Of a stretch of 7,840 nucleotides of DNA, positions 5,885 to 7,840 are shown one piece after another. The position numbers and the translations under genes were made by a program. The DNA lies in NCBI GenBank assembly GCA_946481625.1, contig CAMLOZ010000140.1:1-7840 (forward strand), given 5' to 3'. This DNA comes from an uncultured Haloferula sp. (GTDB lineage: Bacteria; Verrucomicrobiota; Verrucomicrobiae; Verrucomicrobiales; Akkermansiaceae). Within the stretch, counting starts at the first letter, position 1, and each line of letters begins with the position of its first letter. The notes beneath the pieces were generated by a model that saw only the letters and a program-made list of their open reading frames with translations, was not told the DNA's origin and did not search any database.

Positions 5885-6967
5885 ATGCGTTTTTCACTCC
5901 TCGTTCCGCTGGCCATTGCCGCGACCGCGTTTCCGGCTTGGGCCGGCACGCCCAAGGAAGCTGCGGCCATCCGCGAGGCCTACGATCGGGATTTCCAAAT
6001 CTGGGTGCTGAAGCTCCAGGTCGCGCCGAATGCGGAGGAGAGGACGAGGCTCGCCGCGCAGAGGCCTGACACCGCTTCCGCCTCGCGGAAAATGTGGAAC
6101 ACCATCCAGCCGAACCTCTCCGAGGACTGGACGCTCGACTATGCCGCCTGGCTGCTTCGCGTCACCGCCGGGCGCACCGTGCCGGACGACAAGGGCAATC
6201 CCGTCCCGCTGATCGGGGATGCATCCTCGGTGATCCGGCAGGCCGTGGAAAAGCACCACCTCGATAGCAAGAACCTCGGTCCGCTGTGCATGGCCGCCGT
6301 GGCGGTCAACGACCCGAATTCCCTGCCACTCCTCCAGAAGATCGAGGCCCAGGCTCCCGACCGGAAAGTCCAGGGCATCGCCGCGCTCGGCATCGCCATG
6401 CTGATGAAGAACCTCGGCGATGAATCCGAGGTGATGCGCCAGCGGCTGACGCTCCTGAAGAAAGCGATCATCGAGAGTAGCGAAGTCGAGATCAATGGCG
6501 TGAGCGTCGCCAAGCTGGCCGAGGATGAACTCTACATCATCCGCTTCCTCAGCAAGGGCCGGCAGGCCCCGGATTTGGTGGGAACGGGCTCGGGCGGCCA
6601 GCCGATGAAGCTCTCCGACTATCAGGGAAAGGTCGTGATCCTGCTCTTCTGGCGGGCGGAGGAAGGCAGCACCGAGCAGCTGGTCGAACTCGGCCGCGGC
6701 CTCCGCGAGCGCTTCGCCGGGAAGCCTTTCGAAGTCGTCGGCGTGAACCGCGACCCGGTGGCCAGCCTGCGGGGTCTCCAGGCCGACGGGCAGATCGCCT
6801 GGCCGAACTTCTCCGATCCGGAAAACAAGCTCGGCGCGCAGTATCGCGTGGGCACCTGGCCGCTGGCCTACGTGCTCGATGGCCAGCGCACGATCCACTA
6901 CGTCGGCCCGGTCGGTTCCTTCGTCGAGCTCACCGCCGGAGCTTTGCTGGATCCCGAGAAGAAGTAG
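5885..6967 (+). CDS. Exported protein with cysteine-less thioredoxin-fold domain
   Basis: A 360-residue protein. Residues 1-20 form a signal peptide with a likely cut after AWA (18-20), so the protein should be exported, probably to the periplasm. Residues about 21-220 are mostly helical and unfamiliar to me. From about 225 a redoxin (AhpC/TSA or TlpA-like) domain begins: GRQAPDL, KLSDYQGKVVILLFW, EVVGVNRD, then GTWP with the conserved cis-proline P326, and DGQRTIHYVG. Where TlpA-type proteins carry W-C-x-x-C, this one has FWRAEEGS (255-262), and the domain contains no cysteine. It therefore cannot do thiol-disulfide exchange by the usual mechanism. The ATG at 5885 is chosen because it starts the signal peptide and fits the promoter; the frame opens 27 codons earlier without a plausible leader. 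Function is unknown; a structural, binding or scaffold role is possible. Confidence 0.9.
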   Translation: MRFSLLVPLAIAATAFPAWAGTPKEAAAIREAYDRDFQIWVLKLQVAPNAEERTRLAAQRPDTASASRKMWNTIQPNLSEDWTLDYAAWLLRVTAGRTVPDDKGNPVPLIGDASSVIRQAVEKHHLDSKNLGPLCMAAVAVNDPNSLPLLQKIEAQAPDRKVQGIAALGIAMLMKNLGDESEVMRQRLTLLKKAIIESSEVEINGVSVAKLAEDELYIIRFLSKGRQAPDLVGTGSGGQPMKLSDYQGKVVILLFWRAEEGSTEQLVELGRGLRERFAGKPFEVVGVNRDPVASLRGLQADGQIAWPNFSDPENKLGAQYRVGTWPLAYVLDGQRTIHYVGPVGSFVELTAGALLDPEKK

Positions 6968-7567
6968 TCAGCCATGCATCAATTCCGCCGCGAGCCAGCG
7001 CTCGAACGCGGGGTGGTCGTTCAGGTCGTACTGCCATGAACGGAAGCCGAGGCGCTTGCCCGTTTCGATGTTGGGAGCGAGGTCGTCGATGTAGCGGGTC
7101 TCCGCCGGCTTCAGGCCGTGGCTGCGGATAGCGTATTCGTAGATCGCATCGTGCGGCTTGATAGCCTTCGCCTCGTGCGAAAGGACGGCTCCTTTGAAGT
7201 GCCGGAAGACCTCGTAAGTCTCGAAGATCCACGGGCAATGGATTCCGTTGGTGTTGGAGAACAGGATCAGGTGATGTCCGCCCGCCGCGAGGCCTTCCAC
7301 CACGCGCCACATCGGTTCGTTCGGGGTGAAGATATTCCGCCAGGCATGCATGAAGATCTCCTCGGTGATCTCCACGCCAAGACTGCCGATGGCCCAGGGA
7401 ATGTACTGGTCGTTCGGGATCAGGCCGCCTTCGAAGTCATCCTTCTTCTCTAACAGCGCGGCCAGCTTGGCTTCCACATCCGCCGTCCCGGGAGGCAGCA
7501 GGGTGGCGAGAGACTTCTCGAAGTGGAAATCAAGCAAGACGCGGCCGATATCGAACAGGAAGGTCAC
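6968..7567 (-). CDS. HAD-superfamily phosphatase, YihX-like
   Basis: A cytosolic HAD hydrolase of 199 residues, the usual size for this group. Motif I is FDIGRVLLD with nucleophile D6. The second motif-I position is glycine (G8), as in E. coli YihX (FDLGNV). Motif II is LFSNTN with S104, motif III AIKPHDAIY with K137, and motif IV YIDDLAPNIETG with D161 and D162. The cap lies at about 16-85. YihX acts on alpha-glucose-1-phosphate, but the substrate here cannot be read from sequence. The GTG at 7567 is used because no ATG fits before motif I and a TAG lies in frame upstream. The gene follows a glycosyltransferase gene by 48 bases on the same strand. Its stop abuts that of the convergent upstream neighbour gene with no spacer. 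Confidence 0.9.
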   Translation of the reverse strand: MTFLFDIGRVLLDFHFEKSLATLLPPGTADVEAKLAALLEKKDDFEGGLIPNDQYIPWAIGSLGVEITEEIFMHAWRNIFTPNEPMWRVVEGLAAGGHHLILFSNTNGIHCPWIFETYEVFRHFKGAVLSHEAKAIKPHDAIYEYAIRSHGLKPAETRYIDDLAPNIETGKRLGFRSWQYDLNDHPAFERWLAAELMHG

Positions 7568-7578
7568 GAAGACGGGAT

Positions 7579-7613
7579 AAGTTCCAAGTGAGAAGTGCCA
7601 AGTTCGAAACTCG
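7579..7613. repeat. Degenerate heptamer tandem repeat, site 3
   Basis: Five units of exactly seven bases read on the + strand: AAGTTCC, AAGTGAG, AAGTGCC, AAGTTCG, AAACTCG. This is the clearest of the three sites. It fills most of the 48-base gap between the glycosyltransferase stop and the HAD start. Confidence 0.78.
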
Positions 7614-7615
7614 CC

Positions 7616-7840
7616 CTACGCGATGCCGGAACACTTTGCGAGGATGTGGCGGGCTGCGGAGATCGCTCCGGAGTTCCGCCCGTGCAGCGCCAGCTTCCGT
7701 TTCATCGAGCGCCACAGGGCGGCATCGTCCGCCAGAAGATCGGCAACGGCGGTGCGGAGGGCTTCAGGGCTCTCGGCCAGACGCCCGGCCCCGATCATCT
7801 CCAGGAGCCGGAGGTTGCCCTCTTCCTGACCGGGGACGAG
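7616..7840 (-). CDS. Glycosyltransferase, GT28/MGDG-synthase-like, C-terminal fragment
   Basis: Only the last 74 codons are inside the window; the gene continues past the right edge. The visible part begins LVPGQEEGNLRLLE and continues GAGRLAESPEAL. The pattern PGQE-x-x-N-x-x-x-L followed by a GAG or GAA turn is typical of the nucleotide-sugar binding end of MurG-related glycosyltransferases, especially diacylglycerol glucosyl/galactosyltransferases (UgtP, MGDG synthase). A helical tail rich in arginine and lysine follows. An internal ATG at 7798 should not be taken as the start, because the conserved motif lies upstream of it. A membrane glycolipid role is likely but the acceptor cannot be judged from this fragment. 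Confidence 0.7.
   Translation of the reverse strand, partial: LVPGQEEGNLRLLEMIGAGRLAESPEALRTAVADLLADDAALWRSMKRKLALHGRNSGAISAARHILAKCSGIA

Noticed and set aside
5894..6898. A 334-codon open frame on the - strand opposite the exported protein gene
   Set aside because: It is a shadow produced by high GC: the + strand frame has a signal peptide, a recognisable redoxin domain and a promoter, while this frame shows no family motifs.
7616..7798. A separate 60-residue gene starting at the ATG at 7798
   Set aside because: The frame stays open to the window edge and the glycosyltransferase motif PGQEEGN lies upstream of that ATG, so it is the tail of a larger gene.

Overview
The window reads as an ordinary stretch of chromosome from a GC-rich, Gram-negative-type bacterium. 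I infer Verrucomicrobiota (a Verrucomicrobiaceae/Luteolibacter-like lineage). The grounds are the style of the proteins, the near absence of Shine-Dalgarno sequences, TTGaC/TAnnnT-type promoters, a DUF3127 protein next to folate genes, and AA-phased heptamer repeats between genes. The lineage is an inference from one window and has not been tested by search. There are no rRNA or tRNA genes, CRISPR arrays, transposases or phage genes.

Left part (1-2099, + strand): a nucleotide/folate cluster. It runs thyA (thymidylate synthase), a small two-helix membrane protein with a possible pore loop, folA (dihydrofolate reductase, overlapping the previous gene by ATGA), and a DUF3127 protein whose C-terminus resembles the SSB tail. 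ThyA consumes methylene-tetrahydrofolate and releases dihydrofolate, which FolA reduces again, so these two form one cycle.

Middle part (2096-5762, - strand): in transcription order, gatC and gatA (two subunits of the tRNA-dependent amidotransferase; gatB is not here), a hairpin region, rplI (ribosomal protein bL9) with a strong intrinsic terminator, and cinA (MoCF domain plus nicotinamide-nucleotide amidase). The stop codon of cinA overlaps the stop codon of the DUF3127 gene tail to tail.

Right part (5885-7840): a divergent + strand gene encodes an exported protein with a thioredoxin-fold domain that has lost its active-site cysteines. It abuts, tail to tail with no spacer, a - strand YihX-like HAD phosphatase gene. 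Upstream of that is the 3' end of a GT28/MGDG-synthase-like glycosyltransferase, cut by the window edge.

The most noticeable non-coding signal is a family of degenerate heptamer tandem repeats (unit about AANTNCC/G) in three separate intergenic gaps: 835-868, 5437-5464 and 7579-7613. The second is a set of four alternating inverted copies of AAGCGG/CCGCTT around the end of gatA, which can fold in mutually exclusive ways. I see no clear new multi-gene defence or metabolic system. The leads are the repeat family, the channel-like small protein, the SSB-like tail and the cysteine-less redoxin. No gene-free stretch exceeds 300 bases; the longest is the 122-base divergent gap at 5763-5884.
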